Notes under the pieces: generated by a model
Databases searched by the model: none
What the model was told of the DNA's origin: nothing
What the model saw: the letters and a program-made list of their open reading frames with translations, nothing else
Translations under genes and position numbers: made by a program
Assembly: GCA_021372245.1 (NCBI GenBank)
Contig: JAJFUV010000024.1
Span: 1 to 38,286 of the forward strand
Source: Terriglobales bacterium
GTDB taxonomy: Bacteria > Acidobacteriota > Terriglobia > Bryobacterales > Bryobacteraceae
DNA: 38,286 nucleotides
Reading direction: 5' to 3'
Shown here: piece by piece, positions 17,504-26,718 of the stretch
Layout: each line of letters opens with the position of its first letter
How positions within the stretch are numbered: the first letter of the stretch is position 1

Positions 17504-18270
17504 CCGTCACCTGCTTTCACGCCCGGTTCGGCGGCGTGTTCAAGCACCTCCATGAGGTCGTCGTTGATGGCCTCCAGGTAGCTCTCCGAGTTCCAGCCGA
17601 TGCGCCAGCCGTTCCCGCGCAATTCGAGCCCCAGACCGAGCCCCGGAGCGCGTTCGAAGCGCAGCAGGACAGACGCCTGGAGCTGTTCTTCCAGAACATG
17701 CCTGATCCGTCTTCTGGTCTCTTCCGGCGGGTCGAAGGCGGCCCGAATCAGCAGTTCGCCCTGCGCCATGCCTTTGCGGGCGTCGTCCCCAAGCGTCCGA
17801 ATCTTGTCGAGGAAGACCATCACCGCGCACTCCTGAACGTCCAGACAGGTAAGATCCTCCAGGGTCCGGCGGGTCAAGTCAACAATCTCGGCGGCGACGC
17901 GGCGGCGGAAGTCCACGAGCAGCGTGCTCCGTTCATGTTCGAGTTCATCCTTCCATTTGGTCTCGAGCGCCCGCACCTCATCCCGTGCCCTATCCAGCAT
18001 CTCCGCGTACTGCTTCTCGGCATCGAGCTTGGCCTGGGCCAGCATGCTCGCGTGTTGCTGCTCGAAGTCTTGAAGTTTGGCCTGATAAACGGCCAATTGC
18101 TCCGTGGCCGTCTGCTCCCTGGCCGCAGCCTCGGCCAGATCCCCGGCGATTCTCTTCTCTCGTGCGTCGATCGCGCCCAGTATCCGGCGATACAGGAACC
18201 GTTTCAGCAACCACACCAGCAGCAGGAAGTTGACGATTTGTGCTGCAACGGTCAACCCGTCGATGAGCAT
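17500..18270 (-). CDS. atpF: N-ATPase b subunit with delta-like C-terminal extension
   Basis: 256 residues, far longer than the usual ~160-residue b subunit. Residues 1-35 form the membrane anchor ([22 protein letters not shown]), 36-130 are a long charged coiled coil, and the last ~110 residues include [32 protein letters not shown], which resembles the end of delta subunits (a globular beta element). The operon has no separate delta gene, so this chain probably supplies the connection to F1. That interpretation fits published descriptions of N-ATPases. It is separated from atpE by 34 bp, the largest gap in the operon. Confidence 0.92.
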   Translation of the reverse strand: MLIDGLTVAAQIVNFLLLVWLLKRFLYRRILGAIDAREKRIAGDLAEAAAREQTATEQLAVYQAKLQDFEQQHASMLAQAKLDAEKQYAEMLDRARDEVRALETKWKDELEHERSTLLVDFRRRVAAEIVDLTRRTLEDLTCLDVQECAVMVFLDKIRTLGDDARKGMAQGELLIRAAFDPPEETRRRIRHVLEEQLQASVLLRFERAPGLGLGLELRGNGWRIGWNSESYLEAINDDLMEVLEHAAEPGVKAGDG

Positions 18271-18304
18271 GGCTTACCTCCCCAGCCTGACCGGTTTTGC
18301 GCGC

Positions 18305-18595
18305 TCAGCCGCCTTGTCCGGCCGCGGCCCTGGTGATGAAGTGATTCCAGAACGGATTGGCAAAGATCAGAATGATCGAGATCACCAGGCAGTAAATGGC
18401 GATCGATTCGATCATCGCCAACCCGATAAAGAGAGTACGGCTGATCGAGCCGGCTTCGTCCGGCTGCTGGGCGATCGCGCTCAGCGCCTGCTGTAACGCC
18501 TTGGCTTCGCCCAACGCGGGCGCCACCGAGCCGAACGTCATGCAAAGGGCCGCGCTGCCGATGGAAGTGAGTCCGATCCAGGTGGTGTTATCCAT
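18305..18595 (-). CDS. atpE: N-ATPase c subunit with two-carboxylate Na+ site
   Basis: A 96-residue double-helix hairpin. Helix 1 has ALGEAKAL with E30; helix 2 has AMIESIAIYCLV with E63, S64 and Y68, then FANPFW. Aligned with the Ilyobacter c subunit, its sodium ligands Q32, E65, S66 and Y70 correspond to E30, E63, S64 and Y68, while the T67 position is I65. A second carboxylate in place of the glutamine matches the two-carboxylate rotor described for Fusobacterium. Na+ coupling is therefore predicted. ATG 18595 overlaps the atpB stop and has GGAGG upstream. Confidence 0.95.
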   Translation of the reverse strand: MDNTTWIGLTSIGSAALCMTFGSVAPALGEAKALQQALSAIAQQPDEAGSISRTLFIGLAMIESIAIYCLVISIILIFANPFWNHFITRAAAGQGG

Positions 18596-19304
18596 GAGCT
18601 GGTCCTCCTTCTGGCTTTTGCTCCGCCGCCTGGCCAGGCTGGCGGCGGAATGCTGCCGCGATGTACACCATCGCGAGAATGGAGAAGATATAGGCCTGGA
18701 TGAGGCCGATAAGGAGTCCGAGCACCTGCATGGTGACCGGAACGAAAAAGGGTGTAATGGAGAGCAGTAGCCCCACCAGCAGGGACCCGCTCATGATGTT
18801 GCCGAACAGACGGGCTGCCAAGGCCACGGTTCGGGTGAATTCGCTCAGCAGGTGAAACGGAGCCATGAGGATATTCGGGGTGAGGTAGTGGTGCAGGTAG
18901 CCCTTCAGGCCGGAACTTCGGATGCCGAAGATGGGAACGCTCACCGCCACACAGATAGCGAGCGCTGCCGTGGTGGAAAGGGAACCGGTGGGGGGATGCC
19001 AGCCGGGCACGACCTCCAGCGTGTTGGAAACGGCAATGAACAGGAAAAGGGTGCCGATAAACGGAACGCACTCCGAGCCGTTTTCCTGGCCGCTGATTTC
19101 CCGGATCTGGCCGCGGACCGTCAGGACGATCGCCTCCAGCACGTTCTGCCAACGGCCGCCCGGCTGATCCTGCCGGATGTGGCGTGTCCCCAGCCACGCG
19201 CCCAGGACCAGCAGGATCATCAGGGCCCACGTGTAAGCGATCGTCGCGTTCAGGTGGAGGAAGCCCCACTGGACAAGTACAAGATGGTCGGGCGTGATCT
19301 CCAC
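18588..19304 (-). CDS. atpB: N-ATPase a subunit
   Basis: About 238 residues with five or more membrane helices. The conserved segment LSEFTRTVALAARLFGNIMSG carries the essential arginine (ARLFGN) facing the c ring, and a final helix QVLGLLIGLIQAYIFSILAMVYI contains the usual Gln. The start is GTG 19304, with AAGGAG ten bases upstream and family similarity from VEITPDHLVLVQWGFL. An upstream extension in the frame reads through atpR and is not used. It forms the ion half-channels with AtpE. Confidence 0.93.
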   Translation of the reverse strand: MEITPDHLVLVQWGFLHLNATIAYTWALMILLVLGAWLGTRHIRQDQPGGRWQNVLEAIVLTVRGQIREISGQENGSECVPFIGTLFLFIAVSNTLEVVPGWHPPTGSLSTTAALAICVAVSVPIFGIRSSGLKGYLHHYLTPNILMAPFHLLSEFTRTVALAARLFGNIMSGSLLVGLLLSITPFFVPVTMQVLGLLIGLIQAYIFSILAMVYIAAAFRRQPGQAAEQKPEGGPAHG

Positions 19305-19306
19305 GG

Positions 19307-19600
19307 CTAGGCCGCTCCTTTCCCGGCCGGGGGATTCGGCATGAGGCGCGCGCACACAAACCGCGCCAGCACGAAGCCCGCGAGGCAGAGGGCCGCGTTC
19401 TGCCACAACTGATCCATGAGCAGCAGGAAGCAAGCGATCACTACCGCGGTTCGGCCCCAGAAGCTCGCCAGCATCAGCAGCACGGGATGCCGGGAACCGC
19501 ACAAGGCCCGGATAGTGAACCACAACCCCCCGTAAAAGAAGAGACCGAGGGCGCAGCCCGCCAGCAGCAGCAAAGTATACGAAATGGCGCCGCCGGTCAC
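19307..19600 (-). CDS. atpR: N-ATPase AtpR membrane protein
   Basis: A 97-residue protein with three membrane segments (YTLLLLAGCALGLFFYGGLW; PVLLMLASFWGRTAVVIACF; LWQNAALCLAGFVLARFVC). AtpR is found only in N-ATPase operons, next to AtpQ, and its role is thought to be in c-ring assembly or ion transport. The start is GTG 19600, which overlaps the atpQ stop as GTGA and has AGGAGG five bases upstream. Confidence 0.9.
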   Translation of the reverse strand: MTGGAISYTLLLLAGCALGLFFYGGLWFTIRALCGSRHPVLLMLASFWGRTAVVIACFLLLMDQLWQNAALCLAGFVLARFVCARLMPNPPAGKGAA

Positions 19601-19909
19601 CGGTCCTCCTGTTCCCGCTTGATCCTGTTCCAGGCGTTCGCGCAACCGGCCACCAGGCCGGCAAACAGAAGCATGATGGTCCAGGAAAGCCGGCTGGGCC
19701 ATCTCCGGTCGATCCAGCCTCCCACCGCGATGCCCGCCAGCATCGGCAGCACGACCGTCCAGCCGATCACGCCCGCCAGCGACATTGCGCGCCAGAAGTT
19801 CCGCGGGCCTTCCTTCTTCCGCCGGATCAGACGCGCTTCGCCGGCAGCGACGCGATCCGCGAACCGCCGGGCGGAAGCGGACGGACCCTGCTCCGGCACT
19901 GGACGCTCC

Positions 19910-19917
<8 letters not shown>
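19597..19917 (-). CDS. atpQ: N-ATPase AtpQ (AtpI-like) membrane protein
   Basis: A 106-residue protein with a charged N-terminal tail and two membrane helices (SLAGVIGWTVVLPMLAGIAV; WTIMLLFAGLVAGCANAW). It is the AtpI-like AtpQ that marks N-ATPase operons. AtpI proteins assist c-ring assembly. ATG 19917 overlaps the end of atpC by 8 bp. A longer frame upstream of this ATG lies in the atpC gene and lacks support. Confidence 0.9.
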
Positions 19918-21687
<1,770 letters not shown>

Positions 21688-21700
21688 TCAAACCTCGCAG

Positions 21701-22279
21701 TTACACCGGCGCCTGCGGTTCCGTTTCGAGACGCCGGCTGATTTCCACGATCACTTTCCTTTTGGCGGCACAGATTCTGTGGCTCCAGCTAAGAAGCCGG
21801 CAGTGGACGGCCGCTGCTTCCCGGCATGAGGACACCAGGGCATCTCGCACAGCAAATCGCTCCAGCGGCGGAAGTGATGATACGAATCTGGCTATAGCGT
21901 TAAGCGTCCCTTCGAAAAAGTCGTCCGCGGGCCGCCTGTCGAGCCAGGCTGACAACCGTTCGCACGCTGGCGTGCCCGCTTCCACTCCGTGGCGGCTGGC
22001 CAGCGCGATGATGTGCTTGCGAACAGCCCTTATCGGTGGGCCGGGAGCCCACGCCACTTGAATCAACGGCACGATGAAGACCAGCGTTGCGCTCGAGGCA
22101 TCGTAATTGAGCGCCGTCAGTGCGTCGAGTACCGCCGGTTCATGTATCTTAAGGGATTCCTCAAGGCGCTGCCGTTTCTCCTTGAATTCGGCACGCCGGA
22201 AGATCTTGTCGCAAAGCTCGACATCGAGCTGATGGAAGTATTCTGCTTCACCCCGAAGATGAGCTACTGGTACCCGCAT
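21701..22279 (-). CDS. TerB-like helical protein heading the N-ATPase operon
   Basis: A 192-residue soluble, helix-rich protein. An N-terminal charged helix (RGEAEYFHQLDVELCDKIFRR) precedes a segment like TerB domains: LVFIVPLIQVAWAPGPPIRAVRKHII, then LDRRPADDFFEGTLNAI and PLERFAVRDALVSSCREAA. TerB-like proteins usually have acidic metal-binding residues; here the loop AWAPG-PPIRAV has lost the expected acidic residue. ATG 22279 has a strong GGAGGGGG site. It lies 22 bp upstream of atpD on the same strand, so it is likely the first gene of the transcript. Function unknown. Confidence 0.7.
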   Translation of the reverse strand: MRVPVAHLRGEAEYFHQLDVELCDKIFRRAEFKEKRQRLEESLKIHEPAVLDALTALNYDASSATLVFIVPLIQVAWAPGPPIRAVRKHIIALASRHGVEAGTPACERLSAWLDRRPADDFFEGTLNAIARFVSSLPPLERFAVRDALVSSCREAAAVHCRLLSWSHRICAAKRKVIVEISRRLETEPQAPV

Positions 22280-22746
22280 AAGCCCCCTCCGGCATTTCCC
22301 ATGTTCCCGTCCCGGCCCCCAGCCGAACTCGGAACCGAGCTCTCTGCTCAGTCCCCGCTGCCCGGCTGAAAATCGCTCAGCCCGGCAGCGCCACCCAGGG
22401 CCGGATACTGAACATCTTGCCATGAATATGATACCACCGGCTCAGAGCACCGGATCTGAATCTTATGACAAGTTCTGATTCCCCGCCAGGCACCCCGAAA
22501 GGAGGCGGGAAACGAACGATCCGGCGGGGTTTGGGGTGGGTCCCCGTTGCCGGGCAAATCAGACGCAGGTCATAATATGCTCCGAATCAAGAAGATATCT
22601 TGCCTTTCGACGCGTTGGGAGCTGTCAACCAGCAGCTTGCCGAGGATAGATCATGGGGGCGCCGGGCTTACGGAGCAACGTCGCCGGTACATTTGAATTC
22701 CCACTGCCCGATGCCGCGACAGACGCGATGATAGAATCGGAGCTGC
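22280..22746. other. Intergenic region between N-ATPase operon and YCII gene
   Basis: No credible gene in 467 bp. It must hold the divergent promoters. A possible plus-strand promoter is TTGCCG (22547-22552), 18 bp, CATAAT (22571-22576), which would leave a leader of ~165 bases. A weak stem (CCCGCC...GGCGGG, about 22482-22510) lies just upstream. TAGAAT at 22732-22737 is an alternative -10 for a near-leaderless YCII transcript. No minus-strand promoter could be picked with confidence. Confidence 0.4.
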
Positions 22747-23139
22747 ATGCGGAAACCGATACTTGTACTCCTTTCCCTTCTACTCGTCGCTTCTACTTAC
22801 GCCGCGACTATCGACAAGCCGGAGGCAGCCCCGCCTTCCTATGTCGTCGGGATCCGGCGCAAAGGACCGGCTTGGACGGCGGACATGAACACTCCCGAAG
22901 GCCGGCGTATGATCCAGGGCCACATTGAGATCCTGCGCAAGATGGTGGCCACGGGAAAGCTCATCGCCGCGGGTCCTTTCGGAGATCCTACCGACCTGCG
23001 CGGGCTCCTGCTGTTCCGCAATTGCACCGTCGAGGAGGCGCGCCGGATGGCTTCGGAGGACCCGGTGGTAAAGAGCGGTCAGATCACCATGGAGTACCAC
23101 CCCTGGAGCGTTCTACTGAAAGGGAAGTTCCCGGAATAG
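22747..23139 (+). CDS. Exported YCII-related domain protein
   Basis: 130 residues. The N-terminus (MRKPILVLLSLLLVASTYAA) is a signal peptide. The rest is a ferredoxin-like YCII domain: YVVGIRRKGPAW, then GHIEILRKMVATGKLIAAGPFGD, DLRGLLLFR, and ARRMASEDPVVKSGQITMEYHPW. YCII proteins are small alpha/beta-barrel dimers with poorly known roles; most are cytoplasmic, so a signal peptide is less usual. ATG 22747 is fixed by the signal peptide. It ends 75 bp before the left inverted repeat of a RAYT-linked cassette. Confidence 0.85.
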   Translation: MRKPILVLLSLLLVASTYAATIDKPEAAPPSYVVGIRRKGPAWTADMNTPEGRRMIQGHIEILRKMVATGKLIAAGPFGDPTDLRGLLLFRNCTVEEARRMASEDPVVKSGQITMEYHPWSVLLKGKFPE

Positions 23140-23213
23140 GCCAGGAGCAGCTTGCGGACCCAGAGGCAGACGCATTTGCAGGAACCTGCCTGCCGGGTGA
23201 GGATAAGAGAAAG

Positions 23214-23232
23214 AAATGCGTGTGTCCCCTTT
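23214..23232. repeat. Cassette inverted repeat, left
   Basis: AAATGCGTGTGTCCCCTTT matches the reverse complement of 23546-23564 at 18 of 19 positions. Together they bracket the small membrane-protein gene 23260-23547. The GTCCCC core is shared with the RAYT end motifs elsewhere in the window. Confidence 0.8.
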
Positions 23233-23259
23233 GTCTATCGGTGCTAATCGAGGACCGAA

Positions 23260-23547
23260 ATGGCGATGACTCTTCGATGGGTCCTCGGAACTGTGTTGGC
23301 GATGGTCTTCCTCGTTGTTGCGGCTGGTAACGTCTGGACCGTTATAGGGTTTCTCGTCAAGAGGGAGCGAAACTCCGCGGTTCCTCTAGTTGGCGGGCTG
23401 TGCGGCGTCGCAGCATGTTTCCTGCTGCCAGTGCCGCTCGCAGGAGACTGGTGGTGGCTTCCGCTGCTGCTTGACTACGGAAGCGTCCCCGTGTTTTCGG
23501 TCTCGGCCATTCTGGGACTCGTGGATGTGTTCCGTGAGCGGAGGTAA
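23260..23547 (+). CDS. Small membrane protein in an inverted-repeat cassette
   Basis: A 95-residue protein with three hydrophobic segments (LRWVLGTVLAMVFLVVAAGN; PLVGGLCGVAACFLLPVPLA; SVPVFSVSAILGLVDVF) and a WWWLPLLLDYGS turn. No characterised family was recognised. The gene is closely held between 19-bp inverted repeats (23214-23232 and 23546-23564), and its stop TAA overlaps the right repeat. A RAYT N-terminal fragment begins 38 bp past the right repeat. This packaging suggests a mobile cargo gene rather than a resident one. GAGGACCG before ATG 23260 is a plausible ribosome site. Confidence 0.7.
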   Translation: MAMTLRWVLGTVLAMVFLVVAAGNVWTVIGFLVKRERNSAVPLVGGLCGVAACFLLPVPLAGDWWWLPLLLDYGSVPVFSVSAILGLVDVFRERR

Positions 23548-23564
23548 AGGGGACACTCGCATTT
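23546..23564. repeat. Cassette inverted repeat, right
   Basis: AAAGGGGACACTCGCATTT, the partner of 23214-23232 with one mismatch. It overlaps the stop of the membrane-protein gene and lies 38 bp before the RAYT start at 23603. Confidence 0.8.
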
Positions 23565-23602
23565 GCCGGACAGAGGGTTTGCACTGTACGCACTTCTTTC
23601 AT

Positions 23603-23680
23603 ATGGCCCGCCGTCCCTGCGTTGTCGTTCCCGGCGTCGCTCATCGTGTTGCGCAGCGCGGTAACAACCGCATCTGTCCG
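23603..23680 (+). pseudogene. RAYT transposase N-terminal remnant
   Basis: From ATG 23603 the frame reads a near-perfect RAYT start: basic residues, then VVVPGVAHRVAQRGNNR (compare the family's VVPGVPHHVTQRGNNR). After about 24 residues similarity ends, and the frame runs antisense into the ABC-transporter gene. The catalytic HUH and tyrosine motifs are absent, so it is a 5' stub. It is the only RAYT 5' end in the window; the other remnants are 3' ends on the minus strand. Confidence 0.75.
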
Positions 23681-23690
23681 CTTTACGAAA

Positions 23691-25433
23691 CTAGATCGCT
23701 TCCAGTTCCTCTTCGATTAGCTGCTTCTGATAGAGGTCGGCATAGTATCCGCCGGCGGCCAGCAGTTGATCGTGCGTGCCGGACTCGACGATGGCGCCGC
23801 GCTGGAGCACGTAGATGACATCCGCGTGACGTGCGGTGGAGACGCGGTGCGAAATCAGGACCGTGGTGCGGTCCTTCATCAGGCCGGCCAGTTCGCCGAG
23901 GATGCGCTCCTCGGTGATCGTATCGACGCTCGAAAGCGCGTCATCCAGAATGAGGATCTTTGGATTGCGCAGGATGGCCCGAGCGATTGCCGCACGCTGC
24001 TTCTGGCCTCCCGAGAGCGTGATGCCGCGCTCGCCGATCACGGTGTCGTACCCGGCCGGGAACCCGGCAATATCGCTCCCCAATCCCGCGGCTTCGGCCG
24101 CCCAGCGTATTTGTTCGGTGGTGGCGTCCGGCACGCCGAAGGCGATGTTTTCGCCGAGCGTGGCAGTGAACAGGAAGGTCTCCTGCGGGACGAAGCCGAT
24201 CATGCGCCGCAACTGGCTCGGGTCGCACTCGCGCAAATCGATGCCGTCCACCAGCACGATACCCTCGGTCGGATCGAGCAGGCGCGGAACCAGGCTCACC
24301 ATCGTGGACTTGCCGCAGCCGGTATGGCCGACAAGGGCTACCGTGGCCCCAGGGGGGATCCGGATGTCGACGCCGCGGAGCGCCCAACCGGAAGGGTACT
24401 GTACCCCCACACCGCGGAGTTCGATTTCACCCCGGGCATCATTGCCGAAGGCGCGGGGAGACTCCGGCGCCGCGATGCTGGGGCGCGCTTCCAGGATCTC
24501 GCCGAATCGTTCGAGCGACGCCTTGCCCCGCTGCATCAAGTTCACCACCCAGCCCATGGCGATCATGGGCCAGATCAGCATGCCCATGTAGGTGTTGAAC
24601 ATGACGAAGCCGCCGATGCTGATCTTGCCCTCGAGCAGGCGCGCGCCGCCGCCCCACAGCACCAGCAGGAACGTAAAACCAATCATGGACTGCAGCATTG
24701 GCATGAACATGGACGAGATGCGCGCCAGGCGGATGTTCTCGGTGATGTAGTCCCGGTTCAGCCGCGAGAACTGCTCCAGTTCGGCCTCCTCCTGCACATA
24801 GGCGCGCAGCACTCGCACCGAGGAGAGGTTCTCCTGCACGCGGTTGCTGATCTCGCTGAACATAGCCTGGATCTTTTCGAATCGATCATGGATGCGCCGG
24901 CCGAAAACGACCACGGCGAGGCTGACCAGCGGCGCGGGAACCAGCGCGAACAGGGTGAGGCGCCAGTCCACGCTGAGCATCACCACCAGTGCCAGCACGA
25001 GCGTGAGCATGGTCTCGGACCAATACATGACAGCGGGCCCCAGCATCATGCGTACGGCGTTGAGATCGTTGGTGGCGCGCGCCATGATGTCGCCGGTGCG
25101 GTACCGGGAATAGAAATCCGGCGAAAGCCAAACGAGCCGTTCGAAGAAGTCGTTCCGCAGGTCGTACTCGATGTCGCGCGAGACACCGATGATGATGACG
25201 CGCATCCAGTACTGGAACAAACCCTTCAGCGCCGATATAACTGCCAAGGCGACGGCGAGCCACAACAGGATTTCGAGGCGGAATCCCCCGTGGAGCGAAT
25301 CCACCGCCTTGCCGATCAACAGCGGCATGACCGCGCCGAGCAGGTCCTTGACGACTAGCGCGCCTACGCCGCGCGACAGCGCCCGCCGGTAGCGGCGCGC
25401 GTAGGGCAGAAGCATGCGGAAGGATTTCAGCAT
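23691..25433 (-). CDS. ABC exporter, MsbA/MdlB-like fused permease-ATPase
   Basis: A 580-residue half-transporter. Residues 1-320 are the six-helix transmembrane domain and the rest is the ATPase: Walker A GHTGCGKST at about 370, Q-loop FVPQETFLFTATLGENIAFG, signature LSGGQKQR at about 472, and Walker B ILILDDALSSVDTITE. All catalytic elements are kept, though the residue after Walker B is Asp-Ala rather than Asp-Glu (LDDALS). That loss of the catalytic glutamate is typical of one partner of heterodimeric exporters. No partner gene is adjacent. It is the last of three genes; the start follows the YdcF stop by one base. Confidence 0.93.
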   Translation of the reverse strand: MLKSFRMLLPYARRYRRALSRGVGALVVKDLLGAVMPLLIGKAVDSLHGGFRLEILLWLAVALAVISALKGLFQYWMRVIIIGVSRDIEYDLRNDFFERLVWLSPDFYSRYRTGDIMARATNDLNAVRMMLGPAVMYWSETMLTLVLALVVMLSVDWRLTLFALVPAPLVSLAVVVFGRRIHDRFEKIQAMFSEISNRVQENLSSVRVLRAYVQEEAELEQFSRLNRDYITENIRLARISSMFMPMLQSMIGFTFLLVLWGGGARLLEGKISIGGFVMFNTYMGMLIWPMIAMGWVVNLMQRGKASLERFGEILEARPSIAAPESPRAFGNDARGEIELRGVGVQYPSGWALRGVDIRIPPGATVALVGHTGCGKSTMVSLVPRLLDPTEGIVLVDGIDLRECDPSQLRRMIGFVPQETFLFTATLGENIAFGVPDATTEQIRWAAEAAGLGSDIAGFPAGYDTVIGERGITLSGGQKQRAAIARAILRNPKILILDDALSSVDTITEERILGELAGLMKDRTTVLISHRVSTARHADVIYVLQRGAIVESGTHDQLLAAGGYYADLYQKQLIEEELEAI

Positions 25434-25434
25434 C

Positions 25435-26037
25435 CTAAAGTCCTACACATCCGGCGATGGTCTTGGTCCACTCCAGGAAGACCACTTTCTTCGCTTCGCG
25501 GTCCTTCCACCAGTTCTCGGGGTGGAAGTGCTCATCCGGCGCCGCCACCACGCGGAACTCAAGCCCGCGCGCCACGGACCGGTAGATGGTACCGGCACGG
25601 CGCGTGTGGTAATCGCTGGTCACCAGCAGGAATTTGCGGACATTCATTTGGCGCAATTCGTCGACCATGACGACGGCCTCCGCCCGGGTGGAACGCGACA
25701 GGTTCGGCACCGGGATGAACATATCCGCCGGGAAGCCGCGGCTCACAGCGTACGCAATCGCCAGTTCGGATTCGTAGTGACCGTACACACCGGACGGACC
25801 GCTTACCAACACGTTCTTGACGTAGCCGCTGCGCGCGAGGTTTGCGGCGGTGAGGATGCGGTTACCGGACTGGTCGCCCGCCAGCACCACAGCCACTTCC
25901 GCGGGTTCCGGCGCACCGGCCCGCACCAGGAACCGCGCCGGCAAAGGCAGCCACAAGCCCCTGGACGGGTAAGCGATAGCAAGCCCTAAGCATGCGGCAA
26001 ACAGGAACTTGAGGAGGCGAGAACCGGATTTCCCCAC
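25435..26037 (-). CDS. YdcF-like (DUF218) membrane-anchored protein
   Basis: A 200-residue protein. One N-terminal membrane helix (LLKFLFAACLGLAIAY) precedes a DUF218/YdcF domain: VAVVLAGDQSGNRILTAANLARSG, ... VSGPSGVYGHYESE, ... NLSRSTRAEAVVMVDEL, then LLVTSDYHTRRAGTIYRS. Family members such as SanA and ElyC act in envelope or cell-wall lipid metabolism. The order upstream gene, YdcF, ABC exporter, with gaps of 3 and 1 bp, suggests a joint envelope function (inference). Confidence 0.88.
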   Translation of the reverse strand: MGKSGSRLLKFLFAACLGLAIAYPSRGLWLPLPARFLVRAGAPEPAEVAVVLAGDQSGNRILTAANLARSGYVKNVLVSGPSGVYGHYESELAIAYAVSRGFPADMFIPVPNLSRSTRAEAVVMVDELRQMNVRKFLLVTSDYHTRRAGTIYRSVARGLEFRVVAAPDEHFHPENWWKDREAKKVVFLEWTKTIAGCVGL

Positions 26038-26040
26038 GCG

Positions 26041-26616
26041 CTAGTTCTCGTCGGAAGAATTCCGTGAATCCAGGTAGCCGACCGATTTGAGCCTCTGGAA
26101 CAACCGTTCCACTTCCGCTTCGTCCTCCGGACGCAGCAGGTGGGCTCCAGTGTCGGCCGGCGGCTCGGGCCGTTCCACGGGCGGCAGAACCTCGCCCCAG
26201 AACTCGCGATGTGGAACGCCGTCTATGAGGGCTTCGCGGGCCTGGCGCCGCATGTGCCTCAACAGGCTGTTGGCGGAATCCAAATCTCCCGGATAGACCA
26301 GCAGTATGCGGCTGTCATCGTAAAGGGTGATATGGACAACCAGCGGCGACACCCAGCCAGCCCGGTCCAGGCGGCGAATGTCCTCCCAGGCGATCCTGCG
26401 ACGCCCGATCCTGAGGTACTTCTCGGAGACTTCGACGGGGGGACGCAAGGCGAGGGGGAACGCGAACGCGGCGGTTGCGGCGAACAGGAACGCCGCCAGC
26501 AGCGCCGGCGGCCAGCGAGTGGCCCACCACGCCGACAGGACGGTCAGGCAGCACGCCGCCACACCGGCCACCAAATAGTGGCGCGAGGGCACGTATCGGG
26601 TCGCGGGCATACCCAC
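26041..26616 (-). CDS. Membrane protein with PH-like soluble domain
   Basis: 191 residues. Two N-terminal membrane helices (YLVAGVAACCLTVLSAWW; LLAAFLFAATAAFAFPLAL) are followed by a segment PPVEVSEKYLRIGRRRIAWEDIRRLDR...ITLYDDSRILLVYPGD that looks like bacterial PH-like (bPH) domains. The C-terminal 50 residues are proline-rich and acidic. Family assignment is by pattern only. It is the first gene of the three-gene minus operon and is divergent from acetate kinase. Confidence 0.65.
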   Translation of the reverse strand: MGMPATRYVPSRHYLVAGVAACCLTVLSAWWATRWPPALLAAFLFAATAAFAFPLALRPPVEVSEKYLRIGRRRIAWEDIRRLDRAGWVSPLVVHITLYDDSRILLVYPGDLDSANSLLRHMRRQAREALIDGVPHREFWGEVLPPVERPEPPADTGAHLLRPEDEAEVERLFQRLKSVGYLDSRNSSDEN

Positions 26617-26718
26617 AGCTCTAGACTACCGCCGGCCGGGGTCCGCGTCAATGCACTGGGAGGCGGCCAGCCGCACGTCCGGTTCCACATATACTGGAAC
26701 ACAGTAGCTTCCACAGGC

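Noticed and set aside
23140..23213. Possible RAYT 3' tail between the YCII gene and the left inverted repeat
   Set aside because: No frame shows convincing RAYT C-terminal residues; only the repeat and the 5' stub on the other side are solid.
23766..25358. 530-residue open frame on the plus strand
   Set aside because: Antisense to the ABC transporter, whose Walker and signature motifs are plain.
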